A DNA stretch of 64,000 bases from Rebecca billardiae RCC1528 (taxonomy: Eukaryota; Haptophyta). Positions 40,629 to 49,558 of this stretch are shown in pieces. The position numbers and the translations under genes were made by a program. The stretch's first letter is position 1. The number at the start of each line of letters is the position of its first letter. Under the pieces are notes generated by a model. It searched no databases, was not told where the DNA came from, and was given only the letters and a program-made list of their open reading frames with translations. The stretch spans positions 992,001 to 1,056,000 of the forward strand of contig OZ251223.1 in NCBI GenBank assembly GCA_965240325.2, given 5' to 3'.

Positions 40629-41249
40629 TTACTTTCCGGGTAGCCTTGCCTCGTCCTCGAGCTGCTGGAGGTATTCGTCCATCTCGTGCAGGGTGTGGTC
40701 CACATCCTCGCGCGTAATCAGCTCCGCATCTGCGCGCGCCACACCGGGGCACTCGCCGTCGGCCAATACCTGCCAGTCTGCCTTGCTGCCCACGTGCTCA
40801 CGCCATATCGGGTAGGTAGCGCACTGCTTGGGGCGATCCGTGTAGACGGAGCACTTGCGCGCGCCATTGAGAAGGATGCAGTCCATGCCACTAGCAGACT
40901 TGACCTCTCGTAGGGCCCAGGCGCGCCACACACCCAGCAGGCCCCTTGTGCGCGTGCGCCGAGCATGTTGCGCGTAGAACGCATCCACGCTGATCCCAAG
41001 GCGTGCGGCCATCCGCTCACCCTCAGCGCGCGAGAAGAACACAAAGCCCGGCTCGCCAGTGCAGCAGCCCCCGCAGGCAGTGCATGAGAATCGCACGCCT
41101 CCCTCGGACGCATACCATGGCTCATCGTCGTTCGCGGCGACGACTGCGCGGGCGGCTGTCGAAGCTCGCCGCGTCGCCCATGCTGTTCGGCTCTGCGCAG
41201 TGCTGGCCCGAGCGCTCCAGGCGCTCGTCAGAAGGAGCACAGCCGCCAT
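40629..41249 (-). CDS. CxxCxxCC (YkgJ-type) metal-binding protein, probably plastid-targeted
   Basis: A protein of 206 residues. The motif FSCTACGGCCTGEPGFVFFS gives the C-x2-C-x2-C-C cluster of the 'zinc/iron-chelating' family. Downstream Cys residues in CILLNGARKCSVY, PKQCATYP and DGECPGV complete the ligand set. Plant and algal members occur in chloroplasts; function is not settled. The N terminus (MAAVLLLTSAWSARASTAQS followed by Arg/Ala/Thr) looks like a signal peptide plus transit peptide, consistent with a secondary plastid. The ATG at 41249 is chosen because sequence upstream of it loses coding character. Confidence 0.85.
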   Translation of the reverse strand: MAAVLLLTSAWSARASTAQSRTAWATRRASTAARAVVAANDDEPWYASEGGVRFSCTACGGCCTGEPGFVFFSRAEGERMAARLGISVDAFYAQHARRTRTRGLLGVWRAWALREVKSASGMDCILLNGARKCSVYTDRPKQCATYPIWREHVGSKADWQVLADGECPGVARADAELITREDVDHTLHEMDEYLQQLEDEARLPGK

Positions 41250-41478
41250 CAAATAAATGTAAGGAGCACTATCAGGGTACTGCTTCAATAATGCACAGCC
41301 GAGCACAAGCTTTCGGATCGCGTTGCCGCTGCCGCCATATTGACTCCTTTCGGGTCCGGCCCCGAACGCAGACCCGGACGCTCGCCAGCTGCCACTGGGC
41401 GCGAGGCGCTCGCCACAAACGCCGACGCGCGCGCGCTGAGAGCGGTCCACGTCGAGCGCCCGACCGTCAACGAGCACG
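41250..41478. promoter_or_regulatory. Shared spacer of the divergent CxxCxxCC protein / GST pair
   Basis: 229 bases between start codons; contains GGGTCCGGCCCCG near 41352, similar to the palindrome in the oxygenase/F-box spacer. Confidence 0.35.
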
Positions 41479-42858
41479 ATGCCGCCGAAGAAGAAGGTGC
41501 TGGAGGGGCTGCAGTCGGAGCACCACCGGGCGGTGGTGCGCTTTCGCCCGGCTGACTGGACGCCTGACTTGATCGCGTCCAACCTCAGCGCCGAGCCGTA
41601 CACTCTCCACTACTTTGCTATCCGCGGGTGCGCGCGTGCGGCGAGCGCGACTACGGCTGCGCGCCACGTGGCGAGCGCGTGCGCGCGCGTGCGCAAGCGG
41701 GATGCCCGGCGCGGAAGCGAGCCGGGCACATGCCGTTGCACTACCAGCCTCGACACGCACGACTGACGCCTGGCCGCGCCCCGGTCCCGCCGGCCGCGTC
41801 GCCAGCCTCGGCGAGTGCCCGCGGCTGATGCTCGAGCTGGCGCAGATCCCTTACGACATGGTCATGTACTGGAACACCAAGGAGTACAAGGACCTGGCCC
41901 CCTTCGGCCAGATGCCGCTGCTCATGGGCGGCGACCTCGAGGACGAGGACCAGATCCTCTGCCAGTCGGGCGCCATCGTGCGCTACCTCGCCAAAGAGAC
42001 CTCGCTCGACGGCTCCGAGGCTGGCCCCGTCGGCGAGGCGCGCGCCGACATGATCTGGGAGTGCTCCAAGGACATCTTGGGGGCGAAGGAGCAGGTGAAG
42101 GGCACGGAGAAGGAGAAGCTGCACGGCATGCTCACCAAGGCCACCGAGATGCTCGAGGAGTTCGAGGGCCCCTTCTTCTCGGGCATGTCCGTCACGTTTG
42201 GCGACATTGGCATGTTCAACTCGCTCAACGTCATCGAGGTGTGCGCGCGCACGCTGCCCGAGGGCGCGAGCGGCGTGGCGCGAGAGAGACGCCTCGGGGG
42301 CGTCGCGCCGCGCCCCCCTCACTCTCCCGCGCCCTTGCCCCTCGAACACCGTACGTGGCGCAGGAGATCAAGCCAGGCTACCTTGCCAAGAACAACTTTG
42401 ACGTGCGCGCTGCTCGAGCACGGCCGGCTCACGCGCTCACTCTCGCGCTCGCGCGGATGCGCCTGCTTGTGCGTGCACTGACGGCGGCTCCCCTGCGCCC
42501 CGATCGCGCCGCCTCGCCCCCGCCTCCCCCCACCCGGTCGGTGCAGGACCTCGCGGAGTTCGTGACCAAGTTTGCGGAGCTCCCGGCCATCGCGTCTTAC
42601 CTCAAGTCGGAGCGTCGCATGCCTCTGACCGAGGCGGAGTCGGGCGTGCCGGGCAGCTACAAGTACGTCAAGCCACTCGCGGCCGAGCCGTACGCGGAGG
42701 AGTACGTCGAGCCCGTCTTCACCTACGACGAGGAGGACGACGATGAGGAGCACGAGGGTGACGAGGAGGAGGAGGAGGACGAGGAGGAGGAGGAGGAGGA
42801 CGAGGAGGAGGAGGAGGAGGGCGGGGCACAGCGCCCCCAGAAGAAGGCGAAAAAGTGA
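41479..42858 (+). CDS. Sigma-like glutathione S-transferase with long acidic tail, four exons
   Basis: Exons 41479-41627, 41806-42238, 42364-42402 and 42547-42858 have consistent phases and give 310 residues. The first junction restores YTLHYFAIRGLGECPRLMLE, the N-terminal strand of sigma/alpha-like GSTs. Next come LAPFGQMPLLMGGDLEDEDQ and LCQSGAIVRYLAKE, the glutathione-binding edge with its Ser/Gln, and a helical C-terminal domain containing VTFGDIGMFNSLNVIE. The body ends near ASYLKSERRMPL. A spacer with VPGSYKYVKPLA leads to a tail of more than 40 residues that is almost wholly Asp/Glu, closed by a basic cluster (RPQKKAKK). An acidic tail plus a nuclear-signal-like end is not usual for a GST and may mean a chaperone, nuclear or translation-associated role. 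Confidence 0.85.
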
Positions 42859-43479
42859 GCTTCTCGAGCACCGTGAGCACTCAGCGGATCAGGCGGGGCG
42901 CCTGACACGGGCATGTTCACGGCATCGCGAGTCAGATTGGGCATCGGACTTGAGTTCAGCTGCCCGGGCTGTACGCGCGTGCTCTGTGGTCGCATGGCTC
43001 CTGCAGCCTCTGTGCCTGGCAGTGCCGATCATCAGTACATCACACGCAGCACGCCACGGCCGGAGGGATTCTGATGATTGATGATCCACTGGCCGGTCTG
43101 GCCCTCGCAACGTGCGCCTCAGCCGTGCGTCGTGAGCACGATTGACCTACTGTGCCAACGCCTCTGTCGCTGAGCGACTGACCCGTGACCGACAGAGGCG
43201 TCGGATCCACGGAGGCGTCAACTGTCTGATTCTGAATGCTCGACGACGTCTTTCCGTCGTCGCCGCCGTTGTCACCGTTCACTGCTTCACCGTTTCACCG
43301 TTACGTACCCACTTACAGCGCGGCAAATATGAGCAGCAACTATGATGCAAGCCGCAAGGCGAAGCGTTTGGGGCACGCGAGATTCGTGGCGACCCGGTAT
43401 GGTGACCTGCTGGAGCAAGATGACGCCCGGCACGTCTGCCACGGTCACGCCGGGCTGGAGCCATTCCCATCGGCTGCGC
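42859..43479. other. Intergenic / 5' region of the receptor gene
   Basis: No independent gene recognised. Contains the inverted pair GCCTCTGTCGCTGAGCG / CGTCAGTGAC-like strings near 43160-43200. If the receptor starts at 43342, the last ~140 bases are coding. Confidence 0.35.
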
Positions 43480-45406
43480 ATGGGCACGCCGGCGGCGAGA
43501 CAAAATGTGCCTCTTGCGTCTCGCACATTGGCGCCGATCGCTCTTCTCCTGCTCGGCCTGTTCCCGCAGGCCCTCCCCGCATCAGCCCTGGGTGCTGCTG
43601 AGGCAGCTACAAGTAGTGCTGGCGGCATCGGTGATGCGCTCACGGGGCGCCTGCTCAATACACTTCTATCACCCCCTCCGACGCCATCTCCAGCACCTCC
43701 GCCGCCGAGTCCGCCTCCGCCGAGCCCGCCTCCGCCAACACCACCAGCGCCGCCTGCTGTGCTCGCAACATCACCGCCACCACCGCCGCCGCTCGTCACG
43801 GCGGTGTTTGTCTTCGTGCTCGCGGGCGAGATCGAAACGTTCGACGTGCCAAGCTTCGAGGAGTCGCTGGCTGCGACGTTGAACATCTCCGAGACGCAGG
43901 TCTCTGTGCTGCTCCCGCTGCTCGACGGCTCCGTGATTGCACGCACGCTCATCTCGGAGGCGCCGGGCCGCGCCGTGCTGCTCGAGGACATCGAGAGCCG
44001 GCTGGGTGCCCTCGGCACGGACGGCCTGAGCACCGGGCTGAACATGAGCGTGCTCTCCTTCACAAAGCAAGAAGGCAGCAGCTCTCCAGGCGCAGATCTC
44101 CCTTCGGCCGGCGACGATGACGACGATGACGACGATGACGGCGGTGGCAATGACAGAGGCCCAGGTGCCGACAGCTCGAGCGTGAGCGCGGATCCGGTAA
44201 GCCAGTGGCTGCTGGCCAACTTTACGCCGATGCAGCTGGGCCTGTACTTTGGCGCGCCGTGCGTGGCGGTGTGCCTGTGCGCATGTGCCGCGCTCGCATT
44301 CTGCCGCTGGCGCCGCGGCAAGGCCCTGCGCGACGAGGCCGACGACGACGGTGCGGACAGAGCAACCGAGTCGCCGCGACCGAAAGGACCGCGCATTCGG
44401 TGGGGCTCCGGGGAAGGGCGGGGAGACGCGCCGCTCTTGTCGCTCGGGGGCATCTCCAGCAGGGCTGGGCCCGCGCAGCTCGACACGGAGCGCTTCGGGC
44501 CGGGCGCGTCCGAGGCTGCTGCCCAAGCAGCCAACTACGACTACGATGTCTTCCTCAGCCACGGTGCGCGCCGCGCCCTCTACACACGTGCGGAATGGTC
44601 GCGCTCCACCGCTCACGTGCCTCTGCCCATCCACCGCCGCCCCACGCGCGTGGCAGAATGGGGCGTGTTCTACATCAACCACAACAAGGTGGGAAAGGTC
44701 AACCAGGCGCTCAAGCTCCGCGGCATTCGCACGTGGTTTGACGAGGACCAGGGCTTGGTGCGCCCCGAGCGCGATGACCCTCTGCTGCGCAGCCGCGCGC
44801 GCGAGGCCGGAGCCCGTGCTCATCCACGGCTCCCCGCCGCCCCGTACCTACCCCCTCCCCTGTTGGCTTGCTCACGCGGCGCAGTCTGGCGGCACGCTCG
44901 ACGATGTCAAGAACGCAATCGAGCGCTCGTGGCTCGTGATCGTCTTCGTGACCAGGCGATACTGCGAGAAGGTCGGCGGTGACGACGAGTCTGACAGCTG
45001 CAAGGTCGAGTTTGAGCACGCGCGCCGGCACCGCTCGGGCGAGCACATGGTTGCGGTGCTGGCGGACCGCGACACGGCCGAGCGCTCGACGTTCGAGTGG
45101 GAAGGGGGCGTTGGGAGCGCGTTGCGAGGCGAGGAGCACGTCGACATGAGCAGCCCAGACGACCCGACGCACGTGAGCCTCGACGCCTTGCTCGAGCAGA
45201 TCCGGCTTCGGGGCAGACGGAGCCAGGGTGCCCCGTCTGCGACGGTGCGCGCGAGTGGCGCATCCACGTCAACGCACGTGGATACGACCATCTGGGGTGG
45301 CGATGGTGAACCGAGTCGCAACTCGCAAGAGATGAGCGAGCCCAACAGATCCCCCAGGTCGCGGCTCCGCATCCCGTTGCCGAGAGAGCTCATCACACGG
45401 GTGTGA
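43480..45406 (+). CDS. Single-pass membrane receptor with extracellular proline-rich region and intracellular TIR domain, three exons
   Basis: Exons 43480-44563, 44657-44757 and 44885-45406 join in phase 1 and phase 0 and give 568 residues. Order: signal peptide (MGTPAARQNVPLASRTLAPI, then ALLLLGLFPQALPAS), an extracellular SPPP-type spacer, a compact domain with VFVFVLAGEIETFDVPSFEE and SLAATLNISETQVSVLLP, an Asp run, then a membrane helix (YFGAPCVAVCLCACAALAF) and a basic stop-transfer. The cytoplasmic TIR domain is YDYDVFLSHEWGVFYINHNK (rebuilt across the first splice), VNQALKLRGIRTWFDEDQ, IERSWLVIVFVTRRYCEKV, SCKVEFEHARRH. The LSHEWG repair across the splice strongly supports the model. 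TIR domains signal by assembly or cleave NAD+. An earlier in-frame ATG at 43342 would add 46 residues ahead of the signal peptide. Confidence 0.85.
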
Positions 45407-45813
45407 GCCGATCGTCACTGTCGTCGTGAATACAACGGTGCGGCAGGCTGCGTGCGAACGGAAACGACTCGAGCCGACTGTTGTAGTTATCATGAGCATC
45501 ACATATCAACGCGCGATATAGTCGATCGTCAGCGCTGCGCGACGGGTGCCACACATTAGGCGGGCTAAACGCCACTAACGGTACGGAATGGTACGGATGT
45601 GGAGCCTGCTGATTTTATAATAATAATAAGAGTATATATATATGATCGGCTACGCCGATCTTCGGGTATAGTAAACAACGAAGTTGAGGGCGCACGGCCC
45701 TAGCTAGTTCCGCGCGTGGCTGCGTGCGCCAGCTGCGCGCACCCGCTGTGCCCGCGTTGAGCCCATGCGAGCGCCGCGCCTGCGAGCACACGCGGCGGCT
45801 CGACACAGCCGCA
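45407..45813. other. Intergenic spacer
   Basis: Includes an AT-rich stretch around 45610-45660 with a small hairpin (GATCGGC / GCCGATC near 45642-45662). No gene recognised. Confidence 0.4.
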
Positions 45814-46327
45814 CGGCTGACGGCAGTGTCGCTCGTGCGCCTGCCCGTGATCAGTCTCAGCTCTGAGGCGCGCGCTCAGGAGGGCTGCGGCCGGGCCGAG
45901 CGCGATCTGCGCAGACGGTACAGCCCGTGGTGGCTCATGGGCAGCCCGAGCCCAAAGCCCGCCTCCGCCATCCGCGTCACAGCCGGCCGCTCCAGCCGAG
46001 GTCTCGCGTGCTGCGCTGCAGCCGTGCTCGGCCGAACCGGACGCCCGCCGAGCCGAAGCCGGGCACGCGGCGGCTGACGGCAGTGTCGCTCGTGCGCCTG
46101 CCCGTGATCAGTCTCAGCTCTGAGGCGCGCGCTCAGGAGGGCTGCGGCCGGGCCGAGCGCGATCTGCGCAGACGGTACAGCCCGTGGTGGCTCATGGGCA
46201 GCCCGAGCCCAAAGCCCGCCTCCGCCATCCGCGTCACAGCCGGCCGCTCCAGCCGAGGTCTCGCGTGCTGCGCTGCAGCCGTGCTCGGCCGAACCGGACG
46301 CCCGCCGAGCCGAAGCCGGGCACGCGG
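45814..46327. repeat. Perfect-looking tandem duplication of 257 bases
   Basis: Copies at 45814-46070 and 46071-46327 share every stretch I compared, from CTGACGGCAGTGTCGC through GGAGGGCTGCGGCCGGGCC to CGAAGCCGGGCACGCGG. The period is not a multiple of three. On the minus strand each copy encodes MAEAGFGLGLPMSHHGLY and, after an in-frame stop, ELRLITGRRTSDTAV. Confidence 0.85.
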
Positions 46328-46390
46328 CTGATGAGCAGTGGTAGCCAGGCGAAGCCGTCGTCGCGGGCGAAGCTGCGCTGGGTGATGCGG
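45814..46390 (-). pseudogene. Possible degenerate GHKL-ATPase (PDK/BCKDK-like) C-terminal fragment, duplicated
   Basis: The minus-strand phrases GFGLGLPMS and ELRLITGRRTSDTAV stand in the right order to be the G2 box and final strands of a pyruvate-dehydrogenase-kinase-like ATPase. They are interrupted by an in-frame TGA, and the upstream ATP-binding boxes are not recognisable. It may be a decayed exon or a coincidence of composition. Confidence 0.25.
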
Positions 46391-46805
46391 CTGAGCAGTC
46401 GGGTTACCGCGCACCGCGCGCGTGGCCGTGATGGGTCGGCACAGCCCAGTCAAAGACACGGCATCGTATCGCCCTCTGGCCGCCAGCAGCATCACCTCTG
46501 CCGTCTGCGAGCGACTCGTAGTTGCAGCAGCAGCTGCCAAGAGCTTGCACAAAGAAACTGCGCGACGCCGACGGGCGCGCCGACGCGCGTGGACGCGGGT
46601 CGGCACCGGGGCGGGGCGCGAGGGGGGAAAGAGGCACGAATGCGATGCCGACGGCCGTTGGGACCCACCGCAGCCGCGCGCACCTGCGCTGAGTCTGTCG
46701 GATTGAACGATCGTGCGGCGGCGGCCTACATGGGCAGTGGCGGCTTCTCGGCGCCTCGTTCGGAGCCTCGGCTGCCCGCCCGTCATGCGCGAGCCACAAA
46801 GGCCT

Positions 46806-47470
46806 TACCATGGTATAGTATTAATCATTAAGGGAGATATCATGAAGATTTGTCCGCTCAAGTTTATCGTTCATATTCGTCAAGCTGTCCCGGACGCGCC
46901 GGTATTAAATGGGAGAGAATCCGAAGGGTCGTGCGTGAAGCGGTAGAAATTCTTATGCTCATATATGATAACTTTCAGGCCCGTCAATGCGGGTGGCGAT
47001 TGCCACCCGCATTATGTCGTTCATCTGAAATACAAGAATTGGATTGCCACCGAACCAAATGTTAATGTTTGGTTCGCTTTATGCAGAATCTCGTTTCAGT
47101 TGAATGGCGGGCGATCGTCTTTCGTTGAAACGGTGTTTTTGAAGCGCAGTTCTCTTAAGAGAAGAGGGATGCGTCTAATCTAAAACGCTGTTTTTCAGAA
47201 GCGCGTGAATCAAAGCTGACGACCCAACCTATCGTTTCTATGGTTGGCGAGCTGTTTCAGGCTCTTACAATTCAGGCATCTTACTATGACGGAATGTTCT
47301 AACACACGGCTGGTGTTATGCGCTATTCCACCCTGCATTCCCCTAAGTGTTACTATCGTCAAAATTAAGGGGCAGTACAAACGCAATCATTGCGGCAGCG
47401 ATATCCACTCATACGCGGTGGCCACCTACCGAAAAATCCCCAAAATCCTGCGCGCATCCTCTTTTTGATT
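46806..47470. other. AT-richer sequence island of unknown origin
   Basis: Roughly 660 bases with far lower GC than the neighbourhood, starting near TATAGTATTAATCATTAAG. It contains short frames (for example from the ATG at 46841, preceded by GGGAG, for about 35 residues) and several tight hairpins: AATGCGGGTGGC pairs with GCCACCCGCATT (about 46986-47013), AACCAAA with TTTGGTT (about 47052-47073), and TTCTCTTAAGAGAA. No family recognised. It looks foreign to the genome. Confidence 0.5.
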
Positions 47471-47487
47471 TTGCGGAGCACGTGCGC

Positions 47488-47545
47488 CGCCCCCCCCCCC
47501 CCCCCCGGCTTTCGCTCACGCTCAGACCTTTCGGGGGGGGGGGGC
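47488..47545. repeat. Poly-C / poly-G inverted repeat
   Basis: A run of about 17 C near 47490-47506 and a run of about 12 G near 47533-47544, flanked outside by GTGCGCC and GGCGTGCGCC and with a 26-base spacer including TTCGCTCACGCTCAG. It can form one long G:C hairpin or G-quadruplexes; run lengths may be affected by sequencing. Confidence 0.7.
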
Positions 47546-48311
47546 GTGCGCCATAATATAATATTTATGCTGCATCCGCTTTGTCCTTGATGACAGACAG
47601 TTTCATGCCGGCCAGTACGCGAGCAGGCTGCAACTACTGTAGTCGGATACGGCCTGCTCCGAGCCCGGACTACGGTACGGCGCGCCGCGCGCCGGGCCCG
47701 TAGTGCCCTCGTCACCTCAGGACAGTATGAGTGGTACTGTTAACTGCTGAGGGCGCGCGCGACTCTGTCGTCTGCTTTGTCAAGATCTGAGTAGTCGGAG
47801 TCGGCGCCGAGGTCCACCCCCTGACGGCCCTGACAGCGGGCAGACCCGGGCTGCGGCATGGTGACGACCCGTCGACCCGGCGCCTATACGACGCCGGTCC
47901 GCGGCCGCTGGTCGTCGCGGACTGACCACCTAGTGAGTGGTGGCAGACCATCACTTGAATCACCGCCGTCGCAGCACTGCAGCAAGTGCTCGTCAAACAG
48001 ATCGAGTGTCACTCGTTCACTGAAGTCGTCCTCACTGACACTCGGACTGTGTCCGCAGGCGCCGGCCCTACGCCAGTGAGTCGTAGCACTTGACCGACCT
48101 GGTAGTTACTGGGTCTAATAGCCGAAGCGCGTTATTTGACTTATTATAATCGTTATATATATTATGTTTAATGACTGCTGCTAATGCTGGTCAGTCTGCC
48201 GCCGACGAATCAGGAGACCCGCGTCGTCCTACCTGCTGCTGTGTCGTTAAATCATGTATATATATATATATTAACGACGTGGTATTATATATATAGAATG
48301 AGTCTAGGCAG

Positions 48312-48380
<69 letters not shown>

Positions 48381-48592
48381 GAGTCTAGTATTATAATAAT
48401 GCGGAATATGTTTATGTAGCCGTGCTGTCGCCACCGAATTTCTTGCTGATGACGTTGCATCAGCAGTCGTGCTGTCACTACGCGGCGTAGGACTTCCTGC
48501 CCGTTGTGCCTACTCGTGTAAAATAATACTCTGAATGGCACCTGCCAGAGTCATCAGCACTGAGATATAGCTTATATATATAGTCTCATGAG
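47546..48592. other. Intergenic region
   Basis: Apart from the compound microsatellite I see no gene, RNA or mobile element here. Confidence 0.45.
48250..48380. repeat. Compound TA/TG microsatellite
   Basis: TA runs at about 48256-48271 and 48312-48330, then (TG)n to about 48379. The segment CGTTAAATCATG with a TA run and TTAACG forms an AT-rich inverted repeat. Confidence 0.85.
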
Positions 48593-49387
48593 TCATGGTG
48601 CAGGCTCCTGTGGTGCGGCTGAGGCTGGCACCTCGATCTCACCTGCGCCGAGGCCCTCGGAATCCGCGTCTTCAGGTGCCTGCTCCTCAGCTGTGACAGG
48701 CTCCGGGCCCGGCACTTCCGCCGCGACGGACCCGTTGGAATCGACCTCGACTCTGGGCAACGCTGACTCCATCATAGACGTCAATTGCTTCTCGTAGAGC
48801 TTCCAGCAGCCGATGACGACAGTCCCCATGCCGACGATGAACGCCAGCGCCAGCAAGTTGTTCTTGACAGCATCCACCTTGTCCTTCTCGATGATGATAC
48901 GCAGCTCGGCGAGCTTCTGCTCGTTGGCTTTCACGGCATCATTCAGGCGCTCTGCTTGCGCGTCAAGCATCTCGGTGACGCGGCCCTTCTCGAGGTTGAG
49001 ATCGAGCTTGGACGAAGCATTTGCCTTGTCATGCTCATGCTTGAAGTCGACCCGGGTCGCCTCGATCTCTGCCTTGAATCGGGCAAGTTCGTCTTTGACC
49101 AGGTCGCTTGCGAGCTTGTGCTGCGCGTCCAAATGTGCCTTCATCAGCTCGGCGTTACGCGCTTCGTCTGCCTGCACCGCGCTCCTTGCCTCGTCGATGA
49201 ACCTTGTCAGCGAATCGTTGATGATCTCCTTGACAACGAGGGCCTGCTGACGGGTGAAGCCGTTCTGCTCGAGCGCCAAGACGACGGCGTACGTGTCGAA
49301 CGACGGCCGCCCTCCCAACCCGGACAGCCCGCGCCGGGATGCGAGAGCGCTCACGCCGTGGGTGAGCGATGGCAGCCGCCGCCACAT
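48593..49387 (-). CDS. DUF1640/CCDC90 (MCUR1-like) coiled-coil mitochondrial membrane protein
   Basis: A protein of 264 residues. The N terminus MWRRLPSLTHGVSALASRRG is a typical mitochondrial presequence. Then comes the family start FDTYAVVLALEQNGFTRQQA with LVVKEIINDSLTRFIDE, a long coiled coil rich in KAEIEATRVDFKHEHDKA-like heptads, and a membrane helix near the end (NNLLALAFIVGMGTVVIGCW) followed by a Pro/Glu-rich tail. This is the layout of CCDC90/MCUR1/Fmp32 proteins of the inner mitochondrial membrane, linked to calcium-uniporter scaffolding or cytochrome oxidase assembly. The ATG at 49387 is preferred because upstream codons are Arg-rich noise. Confidence 0.88.
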   Translation of the reverse strand: MWRRLPSLTHGVSALASRRGLSGLGGRPSFDTYAVVLALEQNGFTRQQALVVKEIINDSLTRFIDEARSAVQADEARNAELMKAHLDAQHKLASDLVKDELARFKAEIEATRVDFKHEHDKANASSKLDLNLEKGRVTEMLDAQAERLNDAVKANEQKLAELRIIIEKDKVDAVKNNLLALAFIVGMGTVVIGCWKLYEKQLTSMMESALPRVEVDSNGSVAAEVPGPEPVTAEEQAPEDADSEGLGAGEIEVPASAAPQEPAP

Positions 49388-49558
49388 GATGCAGCGGTCA
49401 CGGTGGAGCTCGCGATCTCGGCTGCGACGCTCCGGTCGCCTCGGTCCCTTCAGCCGCGCGCCGTGCCATCGTGATTTGCGCGTCACCGGGACCGTCGCCG
49501 ACCGTCACACCGACTCGTTCGTCCGCGCGACCGGGTGGGGCCTGCTTGCAGCTGCGAA
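49388..49558. promoter_or_regulatory. Shared spacer of the divergent DUF1640 / CRAL-TRIO pair
   Basis: 171 bases between start codons; contains TCCGGTCGCC at 49431-49440, the nonamer shared with the E4 and TRM10 divergent spacers. Confidence 0.4.

Noticed and set aside
46841-47183. Short frames in the AT-richer island as real genes
   Set aside because: The longest is ~70 residues, overlaps others, and shows no family; kept only as an observation on the island.
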